Below are positions 15,511-23,128 of a stretch of DNA of 47,036 nucleotides, piece by piece. This DNA comes from JBKCUA01 sp046318675 (GTDB lineage: Bacteria > Pseudomonadota > Alphaproteobacteria > JAJTHO01). The notes below the pieces were generated by a model, which made no database searches, was not told the DNA's origin, and worked only from the letters and a program-made list of their open reading frames with translations. Every line of letters starts with the position of its first letter. Positions within the stretch are counted from its first letter, which is position 1. Made by a program: the position numbers and the translations under genes. The stretch is taken from positions 1 to 47,036 of the forward strand of contig JBKCUA010000004.1 of NCBI GenBank assembly GCA_046318675.1. The letters are read 5' to 3'.

Positions 15511-16872
15511 TTAAAAACGAACTTGGGCGCGGGTCAGGAAAACTTTTTCTGTTTCTCGATCTGTGTTGTTGGCGGCACCGCCATCAAACTCCGTCTGGGA
15601 ATAGTTAAAGTTCAGCTTGAGGTTGCGGTTGAGGTACCAGTTGAGGCCAACGGTTTTTTCCCGTGCTGCCCGAGCCGACGTGGCCGGATTGGCAAAGGTT
15701 GGGAACGCGGCGTCTTCAATCCACAAGCTACTGATCCTGCCGGCGACTTCCCATGCCCCCCATTGATTGCGGTTTGGGGCAAAGTCCGCATCGGGCTTTA
15801 CCCCGTCGAAGGATGCTTTTTCCCCAGTCAAAATATAGGTTAAACTGGCCATATAGCCGTTGCTGCGGATGGATTGCTGCACCGTACCTTTTTTGATGTC
15901 TTGTTTGCTAACCACGTATTCGGCCATCGCTCCCAGAGGACCGTAAAAATAATAGCCCTGCGGATTGAGACGTTGCTGATCCCCGGCAGCGTAGGGAGTA
16001 GTGCCGCTCGGGGTCCAAGTAAAAAATCGTGCCTGTCCGGGCGTCCGATACCCATCGGTCAAGTTGGTGCTGGAGGTAGTACCATTGCGGTTGCCGGTAC
16101 TGGCCGCCACACCAGCACCAAGCCCTTGCAACCATGCAGCATCGGCATTACGAAAGGGGTGAGCAAACAAGCGGGCGGTAAGCTCCTTACCATTATCATT
16201 GTCACCGCTGGAGTCGCCCAAATCGGCCGTACCGTTGGTATAGGATAAATGATATTCAAGCTGCTGCGGCAAAATATCGCCAAAAGCCATTGCCCCTAAA
16301 TCCCGAGACGGCACCAGATTGGTGGTTAAACCCCGCTCGGTAAACTCAATTTCCTGTTCGGATTGCCAGCGTTCAATACCCAATGGCACTTTAAATTTTC
16401 CTAACCGCACACCGATAGCAGTATCGGGTTTATATTCTGCATACGCATCCAACAGGCGGGATTGATTGTTGGCAAAATCAAACATCAAGCGCGCGGAAAA
16501 ATCCTTATCAAAGGTTGCCTCAATAATAGGTCTTGCAGTACGGATAAGAAACTGATCGACGTTGCTGGTATTGCTGTTATCCAGAAAGCTGCGGTTGTCT
16601 ATCTGGGCGTAGGCGCGCATACGCAGGCTGTAGCGTTTATCAGGGGATGAGACAGCAAGGCCGCCGGGGCCGTATTCCACCGTGGCGGCCTTTTCGGCAA
16701 TGGCCTTAGTTTTTTCAAGCTCAATTTCCTGCTGACGTTTGAGAAGAGCAAGCTCTTCCTCCAGTTTTTGGATGCGGGATAGCACTGTTGTTTCAGCAGC
16801 GGGTTTAGCCAATGCAGGCGCAGAAAAGGCTAAGGAGGCTATTAATGCGCTCCCGATAAGGGTCTTGTTCAT
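15511..16872 (-). CDS. Phosphate-selective porin (OprO/OprP family)
   Basis: The 453-aa product has a signal peptide (ending PALAKPA) and then a coiled coil of about 40 residues (IQKLEEELALLKRQQEIELE). A barrel with the PF07396-type features follows (ARLMFDFANN, VRLGKFKVPLGIERWQSE), ending in the outer-membrane signature LTRAQVRF. These are trimeric anion-selective porins. It is followed 39 bases later by the sulfate-binding protein gene. Sulfate or another oxyanion may therefore be the real cargo in this cell; that is inference from context. Confidence 0.9.
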   Translation of the reverse strand: MNKTLIGSALIASLAFSAPALAKPAAETTVLSRIQKLEEELALLKRQQEIELEKTKAIAEKAATVEYGPGGLAVSSPDKRYSLRMRAYAQIDNRSFLDNSNTSNVDQFLIRTARPIIEATFDKDFSARLMFDFANNQSRLLDAYAEYKPDTAIGVRLGKFKVPLGIERWQSEQEIEFTERGLTTNLVPSRDLGAMAFGDILPQQLEYHLSYTNGTADLGDSSGDNDNGKELTARLFAHPFRNADAAWLQGLGAGVAASTGNRNGTTSSTNLTDGYRTPGQARFFTWTPSGTTPYAAGDQQRLNPQGYYFYGPLGAMAEYVVSKQDIKKGTVQQSIRSNGYMASLTYILTGEKASFDGVKPDADFAPNRNQWGAWEVAGRISSLWIEDAAFPTFANPATSARAAREKTVGLNWYLNRNLKLNFNYSQTEFDGGAANNTDRETEKVFLTRAQVRF

Positions 16873-16886
16873 AAAAATCCCGTTGA

Positions 16887-17297
16887 CTATGAGGTTGCTA
16901 TTAAATCTGCTAACGTTTTGCGATCAAGGACATCGGCAATCGCATTGCGTACGTCGAGCATGGTTTTACGAATCGCGCACGCTTCAACATCGTTGCAGTC
17001 GTCGCAAGGGGAGAAAGCCGTCACGCTGGCGCAACGAATCGGCGCCAAGGGCCCGTCCAAAATCCGAATGACCTCGCCCACGGTGGTGTCGTTTATTGTC
17101 TTGCGGAGAAAATAGCCACCAAAAATACCGCGCTTGCTGTCCACCACGCCGTGGTGCCGCAAGTCTTGCAGAATAGTTTCCAAAAATTTCGCCGGCACGT
17201 CGGCTTCCTCGGCCAAGGCCTTGGTGGCCATCATGGTGTTGTTCTTGCCCAGCACCATCAACGCCCGCAGGGCGTACTTGGCCTTCATTGATAACAT
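16887..17297 (-). CDS. Rrf2-family Fe-S transcription regulator
   Basis: The 136-aa product has the Rrf2 winged-helix start MLSMKAKYALRALMVL and the wing helix stretch VVDSKRGIFGGYFLRK. Four cysteines (C89, C98, C101, C107) sit in the loop that holds a 2Fe-2S or 4Fe-4S cluster in IscR, NsrR and RsrR. It leads a run with a porin and a sulfate-binding protein, so it may regulate sulfur uptake, as CymR and similar Rrf2 proteins do. It lacks iscS/iscU neighbours, so I do not call it iscR. GAGG lies four bases before ATG 17297; ATG 17288 is an alternative start. Confidence 0.88.
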   Translation of the reverse strand: MLSMKAKYALRALMVLGKNNTMMATKALAEEADVPAKFLETILQDLRHHGVVDSKRGIFGGYFLRKTINDTTVGEVIRILDGPLAPIRCASVTAFSPCDDCNDVEACAIRKTMLDVRNAIADVLDRKTLADLIATS

Positions 17298-17322
17298 GGT
17301 ACCTCAAAAACATTCATAGTTG

Positions 17323-17349
17323 GTATTCTTTATATAATACTTTGTCAAT
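17323..17349 (-). promoter_or_regulatory. Putative promoter/operator of the Rrf2-porin-sbp run
   Basis: An inverted repeat GTATT (17323-17327) / AATAC (17336-17340) lies 26 bases before the Rrf2 start. A minus-strand TTGACA (17348-17343) adjoins it as a possible -35 box. No good -10 box is at the ideal distance. Rrf2 regulators commonly bind their own promoters at AT-rich palindromes. Confidence 0.35.
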
Positions 17350-17472
17350 GGGAATTTGTTTATTAATGAAGTTGCGCTATTTTAGATTGTAATTATTGGT
17401 TTGCAATTTCTTTCTTTAATACTGTCAAAATCCCCGCTTGCGATGCGTGCAAATATCCTTTAGCAGAGCATC

Positions 17473-19521
17473 ATGCCGAGCCTTTCCATTGACGGAAAAA
17501 CCCTTGATGTCCCTGTAGGCCTGACGGTCATTCAGGCGTGCGAGCTAGCGGGGGTGGAGATTCCACGTTTTTGCTACCACGAACGTCTGACCATCGCCGG
17601 AAATTGCCGTATGTGCTTGGTAGAAGTTGAAAAGTCGCCAAAACCCGTTGCCTCTTGTGCCATGCCGGTGGCCGAGGGGATGGTGGTTCGTACCAACACG
17701 CCACTGGTTAAAAAAGCACGCGAAGGAGTGATGGAGCTACTCCTTTTAAATCATCCTCTGGATTGCCCTATTTGCGATCAGGGTGGTGAATGTGATTTAC
17801 AGGATCAGGCCATGGCCTACGGTAAAGATACAAGCCGCACGTTGGAAATGCGCCGCGCGGTGCCGGAAAAATACATGGGGCCTCTCATTAAGACGATTAT
17901 GACGCGGTGTATCCATTGTACCCGCTGTGTCCGTTTTGCTGAAGATGTCGCCGGGGTTGATGCCTTGGGTGCCGTTGGTCGCGGGGAGTTGACAGAAATT
18001 ACCACCTTAGAACAAGTCGTGGCCTCGGAATTATCCGGTAACATTGTTGATCTTTGCCCGGTAGGTGCCCTGACCAGCCTCCCGTATGCCTTTAACGCCA
18101 GGCCGTGGGAACTGCGTAAAACTGAATCAATAGATGTGTTGGATGCGATGGGAAGTAATATTCGCATTGATACAAGAGGGTCTGAAGTGGTTCGGATATT
18201 GCCACGCTTGCATGAGAATATCAATGAAGAATGGCTGGCCGATAAAAGCCGTCATGCTTGTGATGGCCTGAAATACCAGCGTCTCGATAGACCTTATGTA
18301 CGTCGTCACGGTCAACTTGTGTCTGTGGGCTGGGATGAGGCTTTAAAAAATGCCGCTACTGCTCTACGTGGTGTGCGTTCCTACGAAATCGCTGCCTTAG
18401 CCGGAGATATGATTGATCTTGAGAGTGTTTATGCCATGCGCGTCTTATTAGATCGTCTTGGTACTCCGAACCGTGATTGTCGCCCGGAGGGAAATATCCT
18501 CAATGCGGCTCAAGGGCGGGGCGGGTATCTGTTTAACACGAGCATTGCTGGGATAGAGCAGGTTGATGCATTACTGCTAATAGGAAGCAACCCGCGCTGG
18601 GAAGCCCCCTTACTCAACGCCCGGATTCGCAAGCGTTGGCTCAGCGGGAAGTTAAAAATTGCCATTATCGGCGCACCCCTGGATTTGACGTACCCGTATC
18701 AACATCTCGGCAACAGCCCGGCGGTACTGGCAACAGAAGGGTTAGCCTTTTTGCAAGGAGCTAAAAACCCTGCGATCATTCTTGGTCAGGCGGCATTCCA
18801 ACGCCCTGATAGTGAGGCGATTATTGCTACTACCCATAGAATTGCCAGCAAAGTAGGCGCATTGCGTTCGGACTGGAACGGTTACAATGTTCTTCATACC
18901 GCCGCCGGACGGGTAGGGGCACTCGATGCTGGATTTTTACCGGGTGTGGACGGTGCCAATACAAAATTGATTCTTACTCGGGCTGCTGCTGGTGTCATTA
19001 AAGTCGTCTATTTATTAGGCGCGGATGAAATTGACACGGCTAAGCTCAAGGATGCCTTCGTGATTTACCAAGGTCATCATGGCGATGCCGGGGCGGCTAT
19101 TGCTGATATCATCTTGCCAGGGGCTGCTTACACCGAGAAGAATGCTTTGTATGTCAACACTGAAGGTCGTACGCAACAGGCTCAAGCCGCCGTACCGCCA
19201 CCGGGCGAAGCCCGCGTTGATGCGGATATTCTGCTCGATCTGGCCAAAGCCTTGGGGGTAAATCTGCCCTTTCATGATAGGGCGAGTCTTCTCAGTGCCT
19301 TAGTCAAGGACGTTCCCGCCGCCGGGATGGTGGATCAGGTGTTGCCTGCGCCGTTGCCGACGATACTTCAGGCCAGCGGTAACATCAGCGACGCGCCCTT
19401 TATCTACCCCATTGACAACTACTACATGACCGATCCCATCAGCCGGGTTTCAAAAACCATGGCTCAGTGCACCCGGGACGTATTGCCTGCTTTACAAGCG
19501 GGCTTGGGGAAGGCGGCATAA
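17473..19521 (+). CDS. nuoG: NADH-quinone oxidoreductase subunit G
   Basis: The 682-aa product is the iron-sulfur subunit of complex I, in the peripheral arm. The 2Fe-2S site has C34, C45, C48 and C62. The His-ligated 4Fe-4S site has H94, C98, C101 and C107. The second 4Fe-4S site has C146, C149, C152 and C195. A molybdopterin-oxidoreductase-like domain without catalysis follows. Length and layout match the alphaproteobacterial and mitochondrial 75-kDa subunit. The gene starts at ATG 17473, opposite the Rrf2 gene. Neither nuoE nor nuoF precedes it, so the operon is split. Confidence 0.96.
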   Translation: MPSLSIDGKTLDVPVGLTVIQACELAGVEIPRFCYHERLTIAGNCRMCLVEVEKSPKPVASCAMPVAEGMVVRTNTPLVKKAREGVMELLLLNHPLDCPICDQGGECDLQDQAMAYGKDTSRTLEMRRAVPEKYMGPLIKTIMTRCIHCTRCVRFAEDVAGVDALGAVGRGELTEITTLEQVVASELSGNIVDLCPVGALTSLPYAFNARPWELRKTESIDVLDAMGSNIRIDTRGSEVVRILPRLHENINEEWLADKSRHACDGLKYQRLDRPYVRRHGQLVSVGWDEALKNAATALRGVRSYEIAALAGDMIDLESVYAMRVLLDRLGTPNRDCRPEGNILNAAQGRGGYLFNTSIAGIEQVDALLLIGSNPRWEAPLLNARIRKRWLSGKLKIAIIGAPLDLTYPYQHLGNSPAVLATEGLAFLQGAKNPAIILGQAAFQRPDSEAIIATTHRIASKVGALRSDWNGYNVLHTAAGRVGALDAGFLPGVDGANTKLILTRAAAGVIKVVYLLGADEIDTAKLKDAFVIYQGHHGDAGAAIADIILPGAAYTEKNALYVNTEGRTQQAQAAVPPPGEARVDADILLDLAKALGVNLPFHDRASLLSALVKDVPAAGMVDQVLPAPLPTILQASGNISDAPFIYPIDNYYMTDPISRVSKTMAQCTRDVLPALQAGLGKAA

Positions 19522-20511
19522 ATGGAGACGTTTATCAGCGTAGTGTTCCCGATCCTGCTGGGCATTGTGGCGATTATCTTGCCCTTGTTGGGTGCGGTTG
19601 CGTATTTGACCTTGGCAGAACGCAAGGTCATTGGCGCGATGCAGCTACGCAAAGGACCCAATACTGTGGGGCCGTTTGGCTTGCTTCAACCTATTGCCGA
19701 CGGCCTAAAACTTCTTTCCAAAGAAACCATTATCCCCAGCGCGGCTAATCGCTTCCTGTTTATCCTCGCGCCCATGATTACCTTTACTTTGGCTTTTGCA
19801 GCGTGGGCTGTCATTCCGGTGCAGAAGGGCTTGGCTCTCGCTGATATTAACCTTGGCATTTTGTACTTGTTTGCGATTTCCTCACTCGGCGTGTACGGGA
19901 TTATTATTGCGGGTTGGGCGTCGAACTCCAAGTATGCGTTTTTAGGGGCGTTACGCTCAGCAGCGCAAATGGTGTCGTATGAAGTTTCCATCGGTTTTGT
20001 CCTAGTGTGCGTGCTATTGCTGGCTGGCTCAATGAACTTAACGGCGATTGTTGAGGCGCAGCAAGGGATGTGGAACGCGGTAGCGTTGCTGCCCATGTTT
20101 ATAGTGTTCATTATTTCCGCCTTGGCCGAAACCAATCGCGCCCCGTTTGATTTACCCGAAGGCGAGTCGGAACTAGTGGCCGGGTATTTTGTTGAATACT
20201 CTTCTATGACTTTTGCCCTGTTTTTCTTGGGTGAGTATGCTAACATGATCCTCATGGCTGGTCTGACCACCATCCTATTTCTAGGTGGGTGGTTGCCGCC
20301 ACTGAGCATCCCGTTGTTTCTGGCCGTGCCTGGGTTTATCTGGTTTGTCCTCAAGGTGGCGATGGTATTGTTCGTTTTTCTGTGGGTACGGGCGACGTTT
20401 CCGCGTTACCGGTATGATCAGTTAATGCGCCTCGGTTGGAAGGTGTTTTTGCCATTGAGTCTGGTGATGGTCGTCTTGACCAGCGCATGGGTTACATGGG
20501 GGCGGGGATGA
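19522..20511 (+). CDS. nuoH: NADH-quinone oxidoreductase subunit H
   Basis: The 329-aa product is the multi-span membrane subunit that forms part of the quinone site, with eight hydrophobic segments. Hallmarks include TLAERKVIGAMQLRKGPN near residues 31-48, and later AETNRAPFDLPEGESELVAG, the charged loop shared with mitochondrial ND1. The ATG follows the nuoG stop directly (TAA-ATG), so the genes are coupled. The stop overlaps nuoI. Confidence 0.97.
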   Translation: METFISVVFPILLGIVAIILPLLGAVAYLTLAERKVIGAMQLRKGPNTVGPFGLLQPIADGLKLLSKETIIPSAANRFLFILAPMITFTLAFAAWAVIPVQKGLALADINLGILYLFAISSLGVYGIIIAGWASNSKYAFLGALRSAAQMVSYEVSIGFVLVCVLLLAGSMNLTAIVEAQQGMWNAVALLPMFIVFIISALAETNRAPFDLPEGESELVAGYFVEYSSMTFALFFLGEYANMILMAGLTTILFLGGWLPPLSIPLFLAVPGFIWFVLKVAMVLFVFLWVRATFPRYRYDQLMRLGWKVFLPLSLVMVVLTSAWVTWGRG

Positions 20512-21002
20512 AATTTGCACCAATACTACGCACGCCGAAGGCGTTTTTGCTGCTGGAATTACTGTCGGGCATGGCGTTAACCCTGCGCTATTTCTTCAAA
20601 CCCAAAGTCACCCTCAATTACCCGTATGAGAAAGGGCCACTCAGCCCTCGCTTTCGCGGTGAGCACGCTCTGCGCCGTTACGCCAACGGTGAAGAACGCT
20701 GTATCGCCTGCAAACTATGCGAGGCCATATGTCCCGCTCAAGCTATTGTTATTGAATCCGAACCTCGCGAAGATGGCAGTCGCCGAACCACTCGTTATGA
20801 TATTGACATGACCAAGTGCATCTACTGCGGCTTTTGCCAGGAAGCCTGCCCGGTGGATGCTATCGTTGAAGGGCCGAACTACGAATTTGCTACTCTTACT
20901 CGGGAAGAGCTTTTTTATAATAAGGAAAAACTCCTTGCCAATGGCGATCGCTGGGAGGGGGCGATTGCCAAGAATCTAGCCAAGAACGCAGCTTATACTT
21001 AG
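20508..21002 (+). CDS. nuoI: NADH-quinone oxidoreductase subunit I
   Basis: The 164-aa product has two 4Fe-4S motifs, CIACKLCEAICP and CIYCGFCQEACP, that hold clusters N6a and N6b and pass electrons toward quinone. The N-terminal helix (RTPKAFLLLELLSGMALTL) lies along the membrane. I chose ATG 20508, which overlaps the nuoH TGA as ATGA. The operon stops here: nuoJ would be expected next, but the miaA gene follows in the opposite direction. Confidence 0.96.
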   Translation: MKFAPILRTPKAFLLLELLSGMALTLRYFFKPKVTLNYPYEKGPLSPRFRGEHALRRYANGEERCIACKLCEAICPAQAIVIESEPREDGSRRTTRYDIDMTKCIYCGFCQEACPVDAIVEGPNYEFATLTREELFYNKEKLLANGDRWEGAIAKNLAKNAAYT

Positions 21003-21011
21003 GGCGTGTCG

Positions 21012-21044
21012 ATAAAAGCACCACTTTCAGGCCAAAGCTTTTAT
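21012..21044. terminator. Possible weak terminator between nuoI and miaA
   Basis: ATAAAAGC (21012-21019) and GCTTTTAT (21037-21044) are complementary across a 17-base loop between two convergent genes. The stem is short and AT-rich, so its strength is doubtful. Confidence 0.3.
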
Positions 21045-21910
21045 AGAAAAACTGGTTTCCCGTCATATTGATGACGAAACCATGTCTCTTGTCGTTTGGC
21101 ATATTGTCTTGTGGTTACTAATATCCGGTATTTGGCCTCTTCTAGTGATATCCTTCCCTTGAGATAGTTCTGCACTGCCTCTAGCCCTAAGGTTTTCATG
21201 ATAGGTAGTGCGGGGTCAAGGTTGCGCTGAGTGAACGCCGCTACTTCATCCAATACGCCGTTGGTAAACATATCCTCTAGCCGCTGAGCAATGCGGGCGT
21301 GGAGTTCAGCCCTAGGCAAGGTTAGCCACTGTTTATAAAGTTTATACGGTGCGGGCAGGGGCGGGGTTAGTTGCCACACCGAAAGGGGCGTGCCGGTAGC
21401 CTGCGCCACCAGTAAGGCCCGCGCCAACCGTTGGCGATCCTTGAGTTTTCCGGCCAGTATCGGATCGACCTTGATTAAAACTTCCCTAAAGTCCGCCGCT
21501 GTCCAATCATCGTGTTCTTTATACCATGCCAAGGCAAGCCCTTCGTCAATTTCGGGCAAGGGTGACAATCCCTCGGTAAGGGTTTTTATATATAAACCCG
21601 TCCCTCCCACCACGATGGGCTGTTTTCCCAAAGCATGAGCGCGTTCAATTTCCGCTATCACCATACCTCGCCAGCGTACGGCAGAACAACGCTCACTGGC
21701 TTTTAACACGCTGTAAAGTCTGTGTTGATCATCGGGGGCTGGCTGAGCACTAAGGATTGGCAATCCTTGGTATACTTGCATACTGTCGGCATTGAGAATA
21801 AGGCCATTATGTTTTTCTGCTAAGTGCAGCGCCAAGGCGGACTTACCACTGGCTGTTGCCCCGGCGATAATCCACACATTAGGCTTGTCGTTTTGATGTT
21901 CCTTGCCCAT
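21041..21910 (-). CDS. miaA: tRNA dimethylallyltransferase
   Basis: MiaA adds an isopentenyl group to A37 of tRNAs that read UNN codons. The 289-aa product has the P-loop IIAGATASGKSALA, the ILNADSMQVYQGLPI segment, VGGTGLYIKTL, and the C-terminal TRQYAKRQETWFR. I took ATG 21910 (MGKEHQNDK); ATG 21940 is an alternative, and the longer open frame is only antisense to serB. It is divergent from serB, with about ten bases between the start codons. Confidence 0.94.
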   Translation of the reverse strand: MGKEHQNDKPNVWIIAGATASGKSALALHLAEKHNGLILNADSMQVYQGLPILSAQPAPDDQHRLYSVLKASERCSAVRWRGMVIAEIERAHALGKQPIVVGGTGLYIKTLTEGLSPLPEIDEGLALAWYKEHDDWTAADFREVLIKVDPILAGKLKDRQRLARALLVAQATGTPLSVWQLTPPLPAPYKLYKQWLTLPRAELHARIAQRLEDMFTNGVLDEVAAFTQRNLDPALPIMKTLGLEAVQNYLKGRISLEEAKYRILVTTRQYAKRQETWFRHQYDGKPVFL

Positions 21911-21920
21911 AGTTCGTCCG

Positions 21921-22793
21921 ATGTTTGTCGCCTCTCTCATTGCCACAACCCCGCCGGGGATCAAGGATTCCCTCCGCTTGGCTTTTGCATCTTTGTTACC
22001 CTCGCATAGTTCTGAACGCGTCCTAGTTCCCGGTATGGCGATAGAGTGGCACCTGCCACAAAGTACTGATCCCAATGCGTTGCGCGAATTATTAAGAGAA
22101 AAATTTGCTGCCGAAGCTGTGGATATTAACATTATCGCCGCAGCTGGTCGCCGCAAAAAAGTATTTCTTGCTGATATGGATTCCACCATTGTGGATGGTG
22201 AGACCTTGGATGAGTTAGCAGCATTTGCTGGGATTGGGGAGGAGGTTGCGGCCATTACTGCGCGGGCTATGAATGGGGAGATTGATTTTAAACAAGCCCT
22301 GCACCAACGGGTGGCTCTTATCAAAGGACTTCCAGAATCGGCTATTGATGAGGTTCTGGCCAGTATGCGATATATTGATGGGGGACGCCCTCTTTTGGCG
22401 GCTCTCAAGGCTCACCATATTTTCACCGTTTTGGTATCGGGGGGGTTTCTTCCCTTCACTAGCCGCGTCCGTAAAGAGCTTGGTTTTGACGCCGATTACG
22501 GCAACATATTACATATTAACAATGGTACTCTGATGGGTACCGTGGAAGACCCCATCCTTGATCGCCACGCAAAAAAAGCCATTTTAGAAGACGTCTGCAC
22601 GCTCAACGGCTGTACCCCTGCCGAGGCTATCGCCATTGGTGATGGTACTAACGATCTGCTGATGCTGCAAACCGCCGGCATTGGCATTGCCTTCCGGCCA
22701 AAGCCCGCACTGGCCGCCGCTGTAAGCACATGGGTGCACCACAGTGATCTTCGGGCGGCATGGTATTTGATGGGGTTTGAAGGGGGTGTTTAA
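21921..22793 (+). CDS. serB: Phosphoserine phosphatase
   Basis: SerB makes serine from phosphoserine. The product (about 290 aa) has the HAD motif I LADMDSTIVDGETLDELA, motif II VSGGFLPFTSRV, and motif III/IV with GDGTNDLLML. The N-terminal ~75 residues are the usual variable region. ATG 21921 and ATG 21903 are both possible; the former leaves a gap to the divergent miaA start. Promoters of the two genes must lie within each other's coding sequence. Confidence 0.93.
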   Translation: MFVASLIATTPPGIKDSLRLAFASLLPSHSSERVLVPGMAIEWHLPQSTDPNALRELLREKFAAEAVDINIIAAAGRRKKVFLADMDSTIVDGETLDELAAFAGIGEEVAAITARAMNGEIDFKQALHQRVALIKGLPESAIDEVLASMRYIDGGRPLLAALKAHHIFTVLVSGGFLPFTSRVRKELGFDADYGNILHINNGTLMGTVEDPILDRHAKKAILEDVCTLNGCTPAEAIAIGDGTNDLLMLQTAGIGIAFRPKPALAAAVSTWVHHSDLRAAWYLMGFEGGV

Positions 22794-22804
22794 CATAAAA
22801 ACCC

Positions 22805-22879
22805 TGGTGGGCGGTACAGGGATCGAACCTGTGGCCCCTGCCGTGTGAAGGCAGTGCTCTACCGCTGAGCTAACCGCCC
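22805..22879 (-). tRNA. tRNA-Val (anticodon CAC)
   Basis: On the minus strand GGGCGGT (22879 downward) pairs with ACCGCCC, followed by A and an encoded CCA (22807-22805). The D arm is TTAGCTCAGCGGTAGAGC. The anticodon arm is CTGCC, loop TTCACAC, GGCAG, giving anticodon CAC. The T arm is CAGGTTCGATCCCTG. It lies between serB and aspS, convergent with serB. Confidence 0.97.
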
Positions 22880-22958
22880 ACGGCCATCAACAATGGCCTA
22901 GCACTGTTTTAAAAGCAACAAAAAACAACAATTCTGTCGCTGCCACGTGATATGTCCG

Positions 22959-23111
22959 ATTATAGCTGGTTGCACAATTAAAAGTATATTTGCAACCAGC
23001 GCACGGCACAAAGTGCCGCGGCCGAATGGCCGAACAAAAATAACTTATAGCGCGCTGAAGACTTTATCAATGTTTACCGCTAATTACGTAACGCGCTATA
23101 GTTAGCGGGAC
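22959..23111. mobile_element. Structured repeat element flanked by 9-bp direct repeats
   Basis: ATATGTCCG occurs at 22950-22958 and again at 23112-23120, flanking 153 bases. Inside are three hairpins: GCTGGTTGCA / TGCAACCAGC, CGGCAC-AAA-GTGCCG and CGGCC-GAAT-GGCCG. A wider pair TATAGCGCG / CGCGCTATA lies at 23046-23054 and 23092-23100. The part 22961-23040 is repeated near 35.5 kb. It occupies the space between tRNA-Val and the end of aspS. Confidence 0.65.
22961..23040. repeat. 80-bp dispersed repeat, copy A
   Basis: It aligns without gaps to 35488-35567, with about 15 differences, mostly in the first hairpin arm and the last hairpin. The block around AACCAGCGCACGGCACAAAG is identical in both. 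Both copies lie just beyond the 3' end of a minus-strand tRNA-synthetase gene (aspS here, tyrS there). Confidence 0.85.
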
Positions 23112-23128
23112 ATATGTCCGTTGACCCC

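Noticed and set aside
16887..17297. Naming the Rrf2 gene iscR
   Set aside because: No isc or suf genes adjoin it, and its neighbours point to nutrient uptake.
21911..22408. N-terminal extension of miaA giving a 455-residue protein
   Set aside because: The extra part is antisense to the catalytic region of serB, and MiaA family proteins begin close to the P-loop, as with ATG 21910.
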